Shown here piece after piece: positions 23,999 through 36,224 of a DNA stretch of 64,000 bases. Position 1 is the first letter of the stretch; each line of letters opens with the position of its first letter. Source of the stretch: Eucalyptus grandis (Eukaryota > Streptophyta > Magnoliopsida > Myrtales > Myrtaceae); contig NC_052620.1 of assembly GCF_016545825.1 (NCBI RefSeq), forward strand, positions 16,740,001-16,804,000, in the 5' to 3' direction. Below the pieces are notes generated by a model that was not told the origin of the DNA, did not search any database, and saw only the letters and a program-made list of their open reading frames with translations. Position numbers and translations under genes: made by a program.

Positions 23999-25568
23999 GA
24001 CAGATGTTACCGTCAAACGAAGCAAAACAATGGGCGGAAACTGGTCTACCTGTTGACCCCGTTAATACAGATTGGGAAATTTACTCCATTTGGACCCAAT
24101 CAAAGTGGAGGCAGATAAAGAACCCTACCTAGATGGACGGTGAGAAAGGCCTCTTATTTTCTTCAGGTGAATGGAGACTTCGGACTCCGTCTTGCCCCAC
24201 CGCCACAGAAAGAATCTGTCTCTCGCCCGCGCACTCCTCACGTCCAGTGTTCTTCCTCCAAATGGTCCTATTCCTCGTGTAAGCACATACGTCATGATGG
24301 ACGAAAACTGTTAATGGCGTGGGACATTTTCTACGTCGAGACAAGACAAGCATTTATTTACGAGATTCAAGATGACGATTCGAAAAGCATGTCTAAATCT
24401 GCTAAGCATGGACGTCAGGAGCAGGACTAAGGAAGCTGTTCTATTGGCTCATACATAGTTTAATTGCACCCTGCCGACAGGCTAAGTATCAATCCCAGTG
24501 ACATGTTCCCACTTTTAAGAAGAGAATGCAAGGATTGGGACTTCAGTTTATTGGCCAAGAGAGACAAACCGGAGACAAAATCGTTTGTATCGCTTAAAAT
24601 AATTAGTTAATGATATTTGTTTTCATTATCATTAATAATTTATGTCTAAACATTTTCATATATGATGAAAATATGTTTCATTGATTCATTTTTGTGAGCG
24701 ATGTAAAGGATTATTTTTAGAAAAATATTTTATAATCACTCATTTTTAGCAAAACAAACGCACCCTTAAAATTTAAGGCATGGAAACTCAAGCAAGATAA
24801 TGATGACGCTAATGGCGACTATGGATTAGCGCAGCCAAAACTTGGGTTTGTCGAACACGAGATAATGACATGTTTATCGAAGCAAAGAGTAACTTCCTAG
24901 GAATTAAGAGGATTCAATTTCAAAGTTCCAAACTTGGGGAGAGATTATATAGTGTAGTCACGTAATTGTTGTGGATGGTTAGGCCAATCAACTTTGATTT
25001 TCGCCGGACTTTGAACTTGAAATCTTCTAGTGTTAAGTTCATTAAAATGTTGTCCGACACCATTTGACAACAGAGTCTCCCTCCACTTATAAATTTGATC
25101 TTTTGGGTTGAATTCTCTATTATCATATTAGACACACTATTATTCCCTTTGCGTATTTGCGTCAACTTCCCATTACTCAAATTCCATGTGTCATTCTTAA
25201 TCCAGCTTACACGTAAAAGAGTGTTAAAATATTATTTAGTATCACTCGAGAACGTGTCTCCCTCCATTTATCAATTTAAATTTTGGATATGGATTTTTTA
25301 ACAAAGTCAAAGTTTTGTTGCTCGAATTGAATAAATTTGCTTGGAATTCTATTCGAAGTATTGTCTTGGGCAAGGCAAAGGGCACGACCTTTGCCCCTTT
25401 ATCTCCGGTTCAAATTACCTCGAGCCTAGGCTTAACGCTTTGATGGGTGAAATGAAATAAAAGGCGAGGGATGAGTCCACGCCAGCGTCAAATGGGCCCA
25501 CAATCCTATTATTCTTATCAAACGGTCATGGGCCTCCACCACCTAATCTGGATATTGAAAACCACAAA
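23999..25568. other. Intergenic, no confident gene
   Basis: The 96-codon plus-strand frame at 24140-24430 is unrecognised and has no visible gene context. Confidence 0.4.
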
Positions 25569-25576
25569 CTTTGTAT

Positions 25577-27634
25577 TAGGGGTGAGCGGTTCCAGGTTCC
25601 GTTTGGTTCCGTCTGGAACCTGGAACCTACCCTCGAGTACAGGTTCCAAAAAATTTGGAACGGAACGGAACCTACCCGTCAAAACCAAGAACCTGGAACC
25701 TACCCTGTCACAGGTTCCGGTCGGTTCCAGGTTCCACAGGTTCTTTTTTTTTTTTTTTTTTCATTTTCAAATTTGAATTATAACGTACACACATACTCTA
25801 CGGTAACTTGAAGGACGAGGTCTTTTGTTCAGTAATAGATTGCAAACAATCATACTAAAATCTTGCCATTGCTCTATGAGATATCAGTTGACATAATAAG
25901 CAGACATAAACATAGTGATATGTCTCCAAAAGTAAAACATAACAAGAAGAACCTTGAGTTTCACAGGAAGGCGTCTCTATGTCTGACGGTCTTTCTTTTG
26001 ATTGAATAGGAGCAAAGCTTGCATTTAAAAAGGTCTTATATGAGAAGCAGCTGAAGTCCATACTGAAAATCCAAACCCAATGAGCCTAAATGGGTTAATG
26101 CTGCAAAAAAAAGGTACATAAGAATGGATTAGAGAAAATGGAATCATTGCGACAACTCAAAACTTGCATGTTCAAATGATGATGACAATGAAATTAATGC
26201 AAAAGAAACAGACACAAGTGTCATTGCTCACTCAAATTAAGGAAGATTATGGCGTAGCACGGGGCCCAAAAATCCTTTTTCTTTGTGAAATCAATCCTAC
26301 ATGACAAATTCACTTATCTCAAAATGAATTTCAATAACTTGTGGATGCTCTGCTAAATTTACTGTACTACACATCCAGGGAATAGATCAAAAGCTTTGCT
26401 CGAAATGTAGTTACAGCACACACTTTAGAATATCAAAGAGCAACTATTTCTAACAGGGCAACCTACCACTTCGCCTAAAGCAAGAAATAGTAATTTGAAA
26501 AAATAAGCATCGCTGAAGATGTACAAGAGAGGAAAGCTTGGCATCTTCACGAGCTAAACCGAAGACCATATTTACCCGCAAGGTGCTGATTGACGTTTAA
26601 TGGCATCAACGGGAACATAAGATCCTAAGAGAATTGGAGCAACTACCACCTACTAAGGAAATATATAGCAAAATATTTAACCATCAATACTTAACTTGTC
26701 TTGTGGCATCTTCACAAGCGACTGAAGACCATATTTACTCGAAAGGCCGACGAAGTTTAGTGAAAAACGCATCGTGAATTCGATCAAAAGAAAAGAAAGG
26801 CCGACGAACCCACAACACCATCTTTCCATGAAACTCATCGAACCCAAGAAACCATCCCACAATTCCCACAGACCCAAAACCGAAAAATTCATCGAAACAG
26901 CGCACGACCCACGAAACACAGAGAAATGGACGAGCTCAGAATCTAACCGGAATCAAGAAACGGGAAGCCCACGTGACCAGCAATGGAGGGCGGTCGATCT
27001 TTCGACCGAAGCGATTGAGTCTCAGCGAGATGAAAAGGCACATATGGGTCTCGGCAAGCGGCGTCGGCGACTGGCGTCGAGTGGCGAGGGTTTGGGCGAG
27101 CGGCGTCGAGTGGCGAGGGTTCGGGCGAGCCGCGTTAGCGACTGGCGTCCAGCGGCATCCGACAGCGGTGGCCTCAAAGGTGAGCAACGTCCGGCGGCGA
27201 GACTCAAAGTGGCGTCTCAAAGCGGCATCCCGTGACTCACGGATTTGGGCGGCGGCGGCGTCGAGCGGCGAGGGATTGGGCGAGAGGCGTCGGCGGCGGC
27301 GTCCAGCGGGGTCGGCGGCGGCCTCCTCGAGGGCAAGCGGCGTCCGGCGACGTGACTCAGAGCGGCGTGAGTCGTGACTGTGTGAGTGTGAGGTTTGAAC
27401 TTTGAAGACTGAAATTTGAATGAAGAGCTGTGGACTGGAGATTCTTTGGAGCCCTAAACCGGTTCCGCAACCGGTTCCGGTTCCGGTTCCGCAACCGGTT
27501 CCGGTTCCATGGGAACCGGTTCGGACGGTTCGGTTCCAATGGGAACGGAACCGAATCGGAACAGGGAACCAAACCGGACCCTCCCTCGGTTCGGTTCCGG
27601 TTCCCGGGTAACTCGGGAACCATGCTCAGCCCTA
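25577..27634. mobile_element. hAT-like non-autonomous element with GGTTCC subterminal repeats
   Basis: A 2058-bp element flanked by a perfect 8-bp duplication CTTTGTAT (25569-25576 and 27635-27642). Termini are TAGGGGTGAGC and, inverted, TAGGGCTGAGC, a hAT-type end. Dense GGTTCC/GGAACC repeats fill both subterminal zones (25589-25745 and 27455-27620), the arrangement expected of hAT transposase-binding sites. The interior has a GC-rich, degenerately repeated block (26970-27370) built on GGCGTCGAGTGGCGAGGG-like units. No transposase is encoded. Open frames in the GC block look like by-products of composition. Confidence 0.88.
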
Positions 27635-27781
27635 CTTTGTATACGACTCACGCTTTTTCCACTCCAAATTTAGCTATAGGTATTCTCATCACACTAAATT
27701 CATTGCCTTATCCCTCATGATCATAGTATTGTCGCGACCCTCCCAAAAGGGAATCATTTAGGGTAGTTATTGGAATACTAA

Positions 27782-28243
27782 GGACGCAAATGATAACTAT
27801 TCTAGCCAAAAATTGATTTATGAAACAAAAATTGATTTTTCTATTTTTATTCTTGAATGAGTTTCTGAACAAAATACATGTTTAATAACGATACAACATT
27901 TCTATTCCCAAAATATAAATTCGTTTGATAACAACACAAAAATCCTCTCTCTCAGGCGACAACGGTGGCGATGGGGGCTGGCGCCAGGTGCTGGCGAATG
28001 GGCGATAGGCTAATAGCGAGGGCAAATGATGAAAAAAGTTTTTGTTTCTTACTTTTGCTCTAGAAATAGAAAAGTAAACAATTTTTACTTTTTTTTTTTC
28101 TATTCCAAACATATTTCTAGATTAAAAACTTGTTGCGGAAATAGACAAATAAAATTGAGTTATCAAATGGATTTTAATTACAAACTTGTTTCTAAAACAG
28201 AAAAATAGTTCTTATCATAAATAGAATAGTTATCATGTGTGCC
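27782..28243. mobile_element. Tourist-like (PIF/Harbinger) MITE
   Basis: A 462-bp element with long terminal inverted repeats: GGACGCAAATGATAACTATT on the left and, inverted, GGCACACATGATAACTATT on the right. It is flanked by TAA (left) and TTA (right), near the 3-bp TWA duplication of PIF/Harbinger. The arms continue inward as related 'TTTCTATTTTTA...GAAATAGA' sequence around a GCGA-rich core. Confidence 0.7.
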
Positions 28244-28819
28244 TTAACCTTACACCTACTGGACTCTCCAAGCCCATTCAATTCACAAATTATAGTTCAA
28301 GTTATTTAAAATGCAAACTCATTTCAATTAAGACTCTTCACTAATCTATTTTTTGATAGGTCGATTAGAAATCTAAATAAAGTATTAAGAGATTTACTTT
28401 ATTCCTACAAATCAAAGATTATGGATTCCGAAACTTGATTACACTAAATTACCCTCACGCCATTTTGGTATATTTTCCCTTTAAAAAAATGTTTTGCAAG
28501 CAGCTTAAGTTGATTTTAACCAAAGCACTAACATGTAAAGTGATCATATAAGTGCAGAACAATTAATGTAATACTCAAGAAAGCAAAACAATAAATATAT
28601 TGTTCAGATAGGAAAGAAATTTACATATCTCAATGCAAGCAAATTGACCCCCTAACAATCACAAAGTACTTATTAAAAATGCTATGCCTGGACTAACATG
28701 AATTCTAAATAAATTTAGTTAATTCATTTTGGGTTTTCTCTTATTTAAATGAAAACTAACCTATATTATATGCATGCTATTTTAATTAAATGAACAAAAC
28801 ATGCAAACTATATATCATA

Positions 28820-29838
28820 TAGGGGAATGCAAAAGAACTAGAAACCACTTGGACGGCCCAGAACCGAACTAGACTAGACCAGAAGTGGCGGTCTAGTTCA
28901 GTTCAAGATTCCAATTTAGTGGAACCTGTGATTTTGGTCTTGTTCTCGGTTCTAAGCGTGGAACCACCCACCCAGCCACCCACCTAGACCAACCGGTATA
29001 TATATATATATATATATATATTTAAAAAAAAAATCATCTTAATTACTTAATTATTTTGTAATTTTTCGACCAAATATATATGTAGCTAAATGTATATTTG
29101 TAGTTATTGGATATTATTGACTAATTTTGTCTCTTGGATGTCTAATAAGAGCACCTTACTTTTCTTTTTCATTAAAATAATCCATTTACTTGTTTTTTTT
29201 TTCAACCAAAACAAAATAAACAAACAAAGAGGAAGGAGAGAACAAATTGGAGATGTCTATAAATGTTGTGACACTTTGTTGTTATGATACAAAATTAAGA
29301 ACCGGGTTGTTTCATGAGTATAATTAGGTCTTTTCTTAACCATTTCCATGATTAAATTATGTTATGTTGGAAACAGATGAATCAATCAATTAATATTTTA
29401 ACATCTGTAGAGGTTAGGACATTTAAGGTAGAGTTTAAGTCTCCACCTGTTTCAATGCTGGGAAACCCTAAAAGGACCACATCATAACCTTCAAATAAAT
29501 TAATTTTTTAGCTAACGAGTATAATCTATTCTTCGCGCTATAGTTTTCAACTCTTGATCAAAATCAATGGCTCACAATTCAACCCGAATATAAGGCCAAA
29601 TAAGCTTTGGTGCTTTAAATAAAAAATAGGTTCACTGTAATATTAATTGATGAATGCAATTTTGTAGGGATTGAAGACTGATTCCATGGATCCATTTGGG
29701 AATCGAACTAGTGGTCCGATTTCTGAGTGGATCCATGGAACCAACGGCAAGTCTCCATTCACATTTTTGGAACCAATCCTCAATGAACGGCTCTCGATTG
29801 CAAGGTGGGAATCGCCCACCGAGACAATGCTTACCCTA
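28820..29838. mobile_element. Probable hAT-like element related to 25577-27634
   Basis: The left end TAGGGGAATGC and the inverted right end TAGGGTAAGCATTG resemble the termini at 25577, and both sides have GGAACC/GAACC-rich subterminal sequence (28845-28990 and 29680-29790). ATATCATA lies flush at the left (28812-28819) and recurs at 29848-29855, but 9 bp beyond the inferred right end. The true 3' boundary is therefore uncertain. A (TA)n run occupies 28997-29021. Confidence 0.5.
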
Positions 29839-29855
29839 ATAACGTACATATCATA

Positions 29856-30997
29856 TTTTTGGATTTTCTATTAAAATTTGGAATAAATAAATTTCATTAT
29901 TTAAAACATGCAATCTTATATAGGAAAGGGATCTAATCTATTCTAAGATGATTTGTTTGTATTTTTTTTTAATTTCGTAATTATAAATTTACTAAAAATC
30001 AATTCTCTAGAGCAAGATAATATCTTATTTAAATTAGTAAGAAAAATCCTCAATTAAACCAAAAAATTATCTCAATCTTCTAAAATAAACAAATTAAATC
30101 CTTGGTTAAACCGAAAAATTATCTCAATCTTCTAAAATCTATTTAAATATGCATCTTACCTAGAACTATCCTAACTCATCCGGACAATCTAATCTAGAAT
30201 CTATCCTAAACATGCAGGATTGTCTAGATAAATCTATTCTAATCTATTGAGAAAAGATTAACTAAGATCTATCATAATTCTATTATGCAATCTCTATCTA
30301 ATATATTTAAAATCTAGAGATAATTTTTTTTGGTATTTTTTTATGGGAAATAAATCAAGCGTAGATAACCATTCAAAACAAAAGATGGGCACCAAATCAA
30401 GTGAAATATAATTAAATATATCAATCAACCTAAATTTTGTGACAAATAAAACCGATAGTCGTATCCAACAGCTTGAGGACAAGATTGGCCGATTTTCCAT
30501 GTAGTCGATAATCATATCTCAAGCTTGAGATCATATTGTCAACTATGGGCATGTTATCAAATTAAGAAATAATCCTAATTGGCTAATTGGCTAATGCTTC
30601 AATTAGATCGCAATCTATTCAAATTAGGTAATACAATATTTTAATTGATTTCAGACAAAATTACCTAATTTGGAAGTTCGTTTCTGAATTGAAGAACGTT
30701 GGCTATGAGGCTTGCGGACTTGTTAGTCATCCGCGACTCGGCTCATGCAGCGACGGTGAGGATCGTCTTCGTGCTTGACTAGGTATTGGCTCACAAGCTA
30801 GGGCTGGCGGATCACAGTTCGGGCTGGAAAACCTATAAGATCAAGGAAAACAAACTTGCTTGTTCGATGAAGATCACGTCTGCAGTGTTGGGCACGACCG
30901 GAATGAGGACATTCGTTGAGACAAAACGGAGCAGCTCGTCGTTGTGGTAATGGAGTAGAGCAGCGTTGAACCTCATGAATTGCAAGCTTCACAGTTC
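29856..30997. other. Intergenic, nothing recognised
   Basis: AT-rich sequence with a diverged internal repetition (AAATTATCTCAATCTTCTAA at about 30064 and 30115). No gene is supported. Confidence 0.4.
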
Positions 30998-31006
30998 AAG
31001 AATAGC

Positions 31007-31714
31007 AGGAAAAGTGCCAAAAAAGTCCTAAATCTTTTGCCTTTGTATTGATTTAGTCCTAAATTATTATTTTTGGCCAATTCAGTCATAAACATTTTTA
31101 CATTGTGCCAATTCAATCCTTTTCGGCCAATTTTGGCTGGATTTTGCTGACTGGATGCCGGCCGGCTAACGTGGCATGATCGGCACCGACGTAGACAACA
31201 TTTAATAATATTTTAATATTTTCTTATATTTTTATTTTTGTCTTTTTCCTCCAACCGGTCGCCGGAGGCGATGGCCGGCGAGGGTGAGGTTAACCTCGCC
31301 GGCCACCTCGCCGGATGAGTCGGATCGGCAAGGCGAGAATCGCCCATGGCTGGCGAGGCTCGACCTCGCCGATTCGACAAGGTCGAGCCTCGCCCGGCCC
31401 CAAAGCACGAGGCTTGACCCTCGCCCACGAGGTGACCGGCGAGGTTGGCCTCGCCCTCACCGACTGTTGCCTCGGCCGAGTCCACCGGACCTCGGCAACC
31501 AACTGGGGGAAAAAGACAAAAATAAAAATATATAAATATAAGAAAATATTAAAATATTATTAAAAGTTGTCCACGTCAGCGTCGATCAAGCCACGTCAGT
31601 CGATCAGTTCAGCAAAATTTGGCTGAAAAGAACTGAATTAACTCAACGTAAAAATGTTTAGGACTAAATCGGCATAAAGACAAAAGATTTAGGACTTTTT
31701 TGGCACTTTTCCCC
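31007..31714. mobile_element. Mutator-like inverted-repeat MITE with 9-bp TSD
   Basis: A 708-bp element with a perfect 9-bp duplication AAGAATAGC at 30998-31006 and 31715-31723, the length typical of Mutator-like elements. The inverted arms are about 250 bp each, running from GGAAAAGTGCCAAAAAAGTCC inward to 'AATATTTTAATATTTTCTTA'. They meet at a GC-rich core (31250-31510) that is itself palindromic, with CTCGCC/GGCGAG repeats. The element therefore has strong fold-back potential. The core's reading frames are not genes. Confidence 0.9.
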
Positions 31715-31723
31715 AAGAATAGC

Positions 31724-32106
31724 TTGTCGATGGGGTTCACGACACAGCTTGGGCTAGTATAGTGAGCGCAGTGCATGGCTCGATCACGATGGCAAGGACA
31801 AGGGATGCGACCAGGAGCTCGGCACAACAGCCAGGGATCAGTAGGAAAGGAAGTAGCGGGAGATGTTGGGATCTGGACAACGATGATGCAGGGGGTGTGA
31901 CTGAAAACGCGTTGGAATGGGGGTAGTGACGGATTAGCACGAGCAAGAAACAGCCGTGTTGTCGAGCAAAGTCTCAATCACGGGCTCCACCAAGAGTAGG
32001 GCTCGGCTGGGTGGCAGCACGACACGGGAAGCAGGGACAAGGCCGTGGGAGGTTGGGACGGCCAGGATTACCAACCCGCTGAGGCGAGTCTTGGCCAAGC
32101 GTTCGC

Positions 32107-32164
<58 letters not shown>

Positions 32165-33288
32165 TCCCTCCCCCCAACTTAATCGATAATAAAGACCTAA
32201 TATCTTTATATAGTGTAAACCTAGGTTTTCACGAGCTTTTTAATTTTTGCCTTAATTTGAATAATGGACCTTAATTAATAAGGCCTAAGTCTAATTAAAC
32301 TTGAATGGGCTGAAATTAATTAAACTAAGCTCACTTAGGCACCCTCTCCCTCCATGAATTTTGACCAAGGATGTGTACAATGGGTTGGCCTATTTTCTCC
32401 AATTGTGGGCTCAATTGACAACAGCCTTGATCCTTTAGGACTTAGTCCGATTAAACTCAAAGTCTTTAACTTTAACGGCCTAAACTCAACTCAATTAAGG
32501 CTTAAATATTCTGATTTTAGGCTTGGAATTTTCACCTCTTGCTTCCCTTGTGTTGGCCAAATTCTACTAAGTATTGGCTCTAATCCACGCAACTAATTTA
32601 GGTGCATTCATTACTGCCAATCCAATGCCAATGCAATTAACAAACTAAGTTATATGATAAATGCTCCTAAAAATTATACGCTATGCAATTTAATTATAAT
32701 ATTTTTATTTATGAGATTAGTCCTCAATTGTCTATGCAATTAATTTTATATGGTTGGCCAAAATTTTTGTGTCAACAACTGCCTCTTTTCAAAGGTAGGC
32801 TCGAGGAGATTGCATATAAAGACACATTGTTACCTAAATTTTGAATGTGCCAATAAAATAAATGGTATTTTCATCGGTATTATGAGTCCCATTTTAAATG
32901 CAATACGTCATGATGCATGCCAGTCCAAATGACAAAAACGTACTTGACATTACCGACCTTGTGGGAGCGATAAAGTAATCTGAGGCATGAATCCAACTCC
33001 AAATCACTTGTCAAGTGTCTATTCTTCACCCGCAGATATTGTCTAATGATTTCTCGAAAGACTTTAAATTGCCTGGATTTCGTCGAAGCCATTCGAAGAG
33101 GAATGATTGATAGATGCTTCGATATTGTCTAAGGCACCTAAAGATTAATAAATAAAAAAGGGTGTTTTGAATAATATTTGGGTATCGTTGAGATATTCAA
33201 AACGGATTGTTATTCTTATGTCAGAATGCCATGTCATATATACATATCATTTAGTGGTTGATGTTTAGGGCCATTTAATTAGTACTAC
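31724..33288. other. Intergenic, with a (CT)n microsatellite
   Basis: About 51 bases of perfect CT repeat lie at 32110-32160. No gene is recognised. Confidence 0.5.
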
Positions 33289-33846
33289 TCACAGGACATC
33301 AAGATAATAAAGCTTGAAGCTTTCTGGAAGAGAACATAAAAATAATAAAGCTTGAAGCTTCATGTCTAAATTTATACCTGCGGATTCCAATTGACCCGTG
33401 ACCTGCGTGAAACTATTAATATGCTCTGCCATAGAACCTCTATCAGATAACTTCATATTAACTAGTTTCTTCAGCAAAAATACCTGATTTGATGTGGATG
33501 GCTTCTCAAAAATATTCGTTAGAATATCCATGGCTTCTTTTGCAGCTTTTGCTTTCGCGATTTGGTACCCTATCTTTTTCGTCAACCCTAGACGAATCGC
33601 ACCTAATGCCTTTCGATCAAGAATTTTCCATCCGGCTTCTGCTGTCGGATCCACTTCCGCCATCTCGGGTTTCCAACCTTCAAGTGGTGCATAGAGATCT
33701 TTTTGATAAAGATAATCCTCTATTTGTAATTTCCACCATCCAAAATCCTCTCCATTGAACTTATCGATTCTGATTTTATTTTCTGCCATCCTGTTTGCTT
33801 TTAATCGAACGTCACCGAAAAACCCTCGATGTTCTCGATTAGCCAA
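33289..33846 (-). pseudogene. Copia gag fragment, truncated
   Basis: A minus-strand frame of 185 codons matches the N-terminal gag region of Ty1/Copia polyproteins (UBN2/Retrotran_gag_2). It has the FNGEDFGWWK start, a YLYQKDLY segment, the long helical middle and the LCSLPESF element. It stops at about residue 185 where a full polyprotein would continue through zinc knuckle, protease, integrase and RT, and homology ends abruptly near 33290. The primer-binding site and 5' LTR lie just upstream, so this is the 5' remnant of a broken element. Confidence 0.85.
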
Positions 33847-33850
33847 CTCA

Positions 33851-33863
33851 GGCTATGATACCA
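33851..33863 (-). other. Copia primer-binding site
   Basis: On the minus strand the sequence is TGGTATCATAGCC, close to the initiator-Met tRNA complement used by Copia elements. It lies two bases inside the 5' LTR and just before the gag frame. Confidence 0.8.
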
Positions 33864-33865
33864 GT

Positions 33866-34365
33866 TGTTACGAAATCGCACGTCGATTCCAGAAAAATAA
33901 CGCTCGCAAACAATTCACCAGACAGAATATAGTAATAAAATAGCAGAATCAGATAAACACGCCAGAAAATTTGTTATCAAAGTTCACCCAAACCTGGGCT
34001 ACGTCTCCTCGCAGAGGCACTCTGCGAATCCACTAGACTTCATAAAAAGTTGAAATACAACGATGATCTTCTCTCAAGATCATAACACAAAGAGATTAAG
34101 AACCCTCATCAAGAAAAAAACTCACTTTTTTCTTCTCTCTTTTTCTTGCTTCTCTATTTCCTTTTTCAGCGTCTTGACGGCTAGGGTTTTACCATTGCTA
34201 ATATAAAGATCTCACTTTTAACCTAAAAGGGAATCTAATAGAAAAGACAAAAAAAGCCCATAAAAACAAATATTTGGCTTCATCTATAACAGTAGACTTG
34301 TCTTTAGACAATATCCCTAAACCTATCATCCATTTCCCTCCAAACGAAAATGTTAGATTGCAACA
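33866..34365 (-). mobile_element. 5' LTR of the truncated Copia element
   Basis: On the minus strand it runs from TGTTGCAATCTAACA to ATTTCGTAACA, about 500 bp, with TG...CA ends directly before the primer-binding site. Its outer boundary at 34365 is supported independently: beyond it the sequence matches the repeat at 46772. No target duplication can be scored because the 3' end is missing. Confidence 0.75.
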
Positions 34366-34367
34366 AC

Positions 34368-35130
34368 TGTACATATTTTCACCTGTGAAACTAGTTGGTT
34401 TTCGGTGTTGTTAAAACTATACTTAAACTATAGTGCTCCATCTCTTATAGGCTTTTTCTAAGGTGCTAATCAACATGGATGAGATTGGGATTTGCAGGCC
34501 TTTATTGCGGAATGCAAATCTCGTCTATCCCATCTTTGGGAAATCCAAGTTGTCCACCATTATCATGAGGCTAATTAGTTAGCCGACTGGGTTGTTAAGA
34601 CCTAGAGAATTGAAGCCCTCCCTTTGTAATTCGTTGCCTAACCCACCTCAACCCTTTTGAGCCATCCTTCATTCAAAAAGTACTTTTTGTTGTTTGGAAT
34701 CCTTTGTTGAAGAAATTTATTCGACCCCCCGCGGAAAAAAAAAAGGAGAGAGTCTTTGTATTCTTTGATAGTATTCTATAGCTCAAGACAAAGGTTATCT
34801 ACTTGCTTTGTGAATGCACATCCTCTTGTGAAAATAATGAATAAATTTGTTGTAGTTGTGTCTTCATAGTTCTTTGATTAATTGATTTAACTTTTTAGTT
34901 AGTTGTCCTGGTATTAAATTAGATTACCTCCATCAATCTTTTTTATCATGGAGTTGGTGGGACGAGCATATAATTGATATCCTCTGGGAATGGGAAGTAA
35001 AACCGTCTCCATCATGACGATAGGTTCCGCAAAACCCTCACCAAGGATAGTCGATGATCTACGAGTCGTCTATAATGGGAGTTTAGCACCGATTTTGACG
35101 TTTTGGTAAGGTTTTTTCTAGTAGCGTTAG
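34368..35130 (+). mobile_element. LINE-type remnant with RNase H-like fragment, copy 1
   Basis: The plus-strand translation around 34490-34600 reads AECKSRLSHLWEIQVVHHY followed by an EAN-stop-LADWVV segment. That is the C-terminal part of the RNase H domain often found at the end of plant LINE-related reverse transcriptases. An in-frame stop interrupts it. The block is repeated in direct orientation at 46772-47560, including the 3' non-coding part. No reverse transcriptase or poly-A tail is seen. Confidence 0.6.
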
Positions 35131-36220
35131 CTCGTTTAGGGAACTACAGCTCTAACTTCATTGAGCTTTTCTTGGGTAACTCCAATCATTATTGTAAAGA
35201 ATAATTTATCCAGCGGACACCATTCTATATTTAACCAAGTGCATGCGTGATAGAGAGGAGTTATATGGCTTCGAACATGATACTTGAGATGGCAATATTT
35301 AGAGTAACCTAATACAAAAGTTTTTAAAAATCCACTAATCAATTATGATGAAGGTTTTATTTTTCTTGTCTATTTTCTTTTCCTTTTTGGGAAGAAACAT
35401 GTCACGAGGAAATCGAACCTAGATTTTTTTTTTTTTCCATTTTAAATTGTCGTAAGGAATTACCGAACTTGAGTCATCCACCTCTTCATACATATGTCCA
35501 CTCCATAACTGCTAAACCAAAATGCATAGCTGAGATCTTTTTAATGGAAGATAATAAAAGGAAATTCATATTTTATTAATTGATTTGGCAAATAAGCTAA
35601 CTTGTCCTCCTAAATAACCCAAAAGTCTCCCATAGACTTTGAAGCACGATTTTCATTTTTTATGTTACAAGTGCACAATCATTCTGAAATCTTTGATGGG
35701 CTTCCCCATGTTTAGGGACTCTCATTCCTGATATTATCTCTTTGGTTTTGATATTTTCTTTTTCAAGTAATAAAAAATCCATTTTAATAATGTGAATCAA
35801 TAGCCTGTGCAAGGACTCACCTTGTTGATGCTGAGAGAGGGCGAGCTCACCTATCCACTAGCGAGGCGAGCTCTTGCTAAATCTGACGAGGGCTCACCTA
35901 GCCGCTCCAATTTAGCGACTAGCTAGCCTTCCCCCCTCGGTTGGTCGTTGGAGCCAAAGGAAGGAGGAGGGAGGAAAAAAATAATAAATAAAAAGGAAAA
36001 AATAACTAAAAATAAAATATTATTAAAAAATTATCTTCGGTATTGGCCAGTGGCCACATTAGTGTCACCAATTTTGGTGAGATAAAAACAAAACCGACAC
36101 AATTGCAAAACATTTAGGACTTAAATGACAAAAAAAAAAAAATAGTTTATGATTGAATTGATATAATTGTAATAAGTTTAATATTTTTTTAGTAATTTTC
36201 GTGATTTTCCCTCTCTCTTG
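35131..36220. other. Intergenic, with a degenerate Mutator-like MITE arm
   Basis: The stretch at about 35800-36200 has the GC-rich GCGAGCTC core, AATATTATTAAAAAATTATC and the right-arm phrases 'GGACTTAAATGACA' of the 31007 family. Its left arm is not clear. The rest shows nothing recognisable. Confidence 0.45.
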
Positions 36221-36224
36221 ACGA

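Noticed and set aside
26774..27377. Overlapping frames of 134-153 codons
   Set aside because: They lie inside the bounded hAT-like element and reflect repeated GGCG-rich units, with arginine- and serine-rich low-complexity translation in several frames at once.
31213..31563. Several overlapping frames on both strands
   Set aside because: They come from the palindromic GC-rich core of the Mutator-like MITE.
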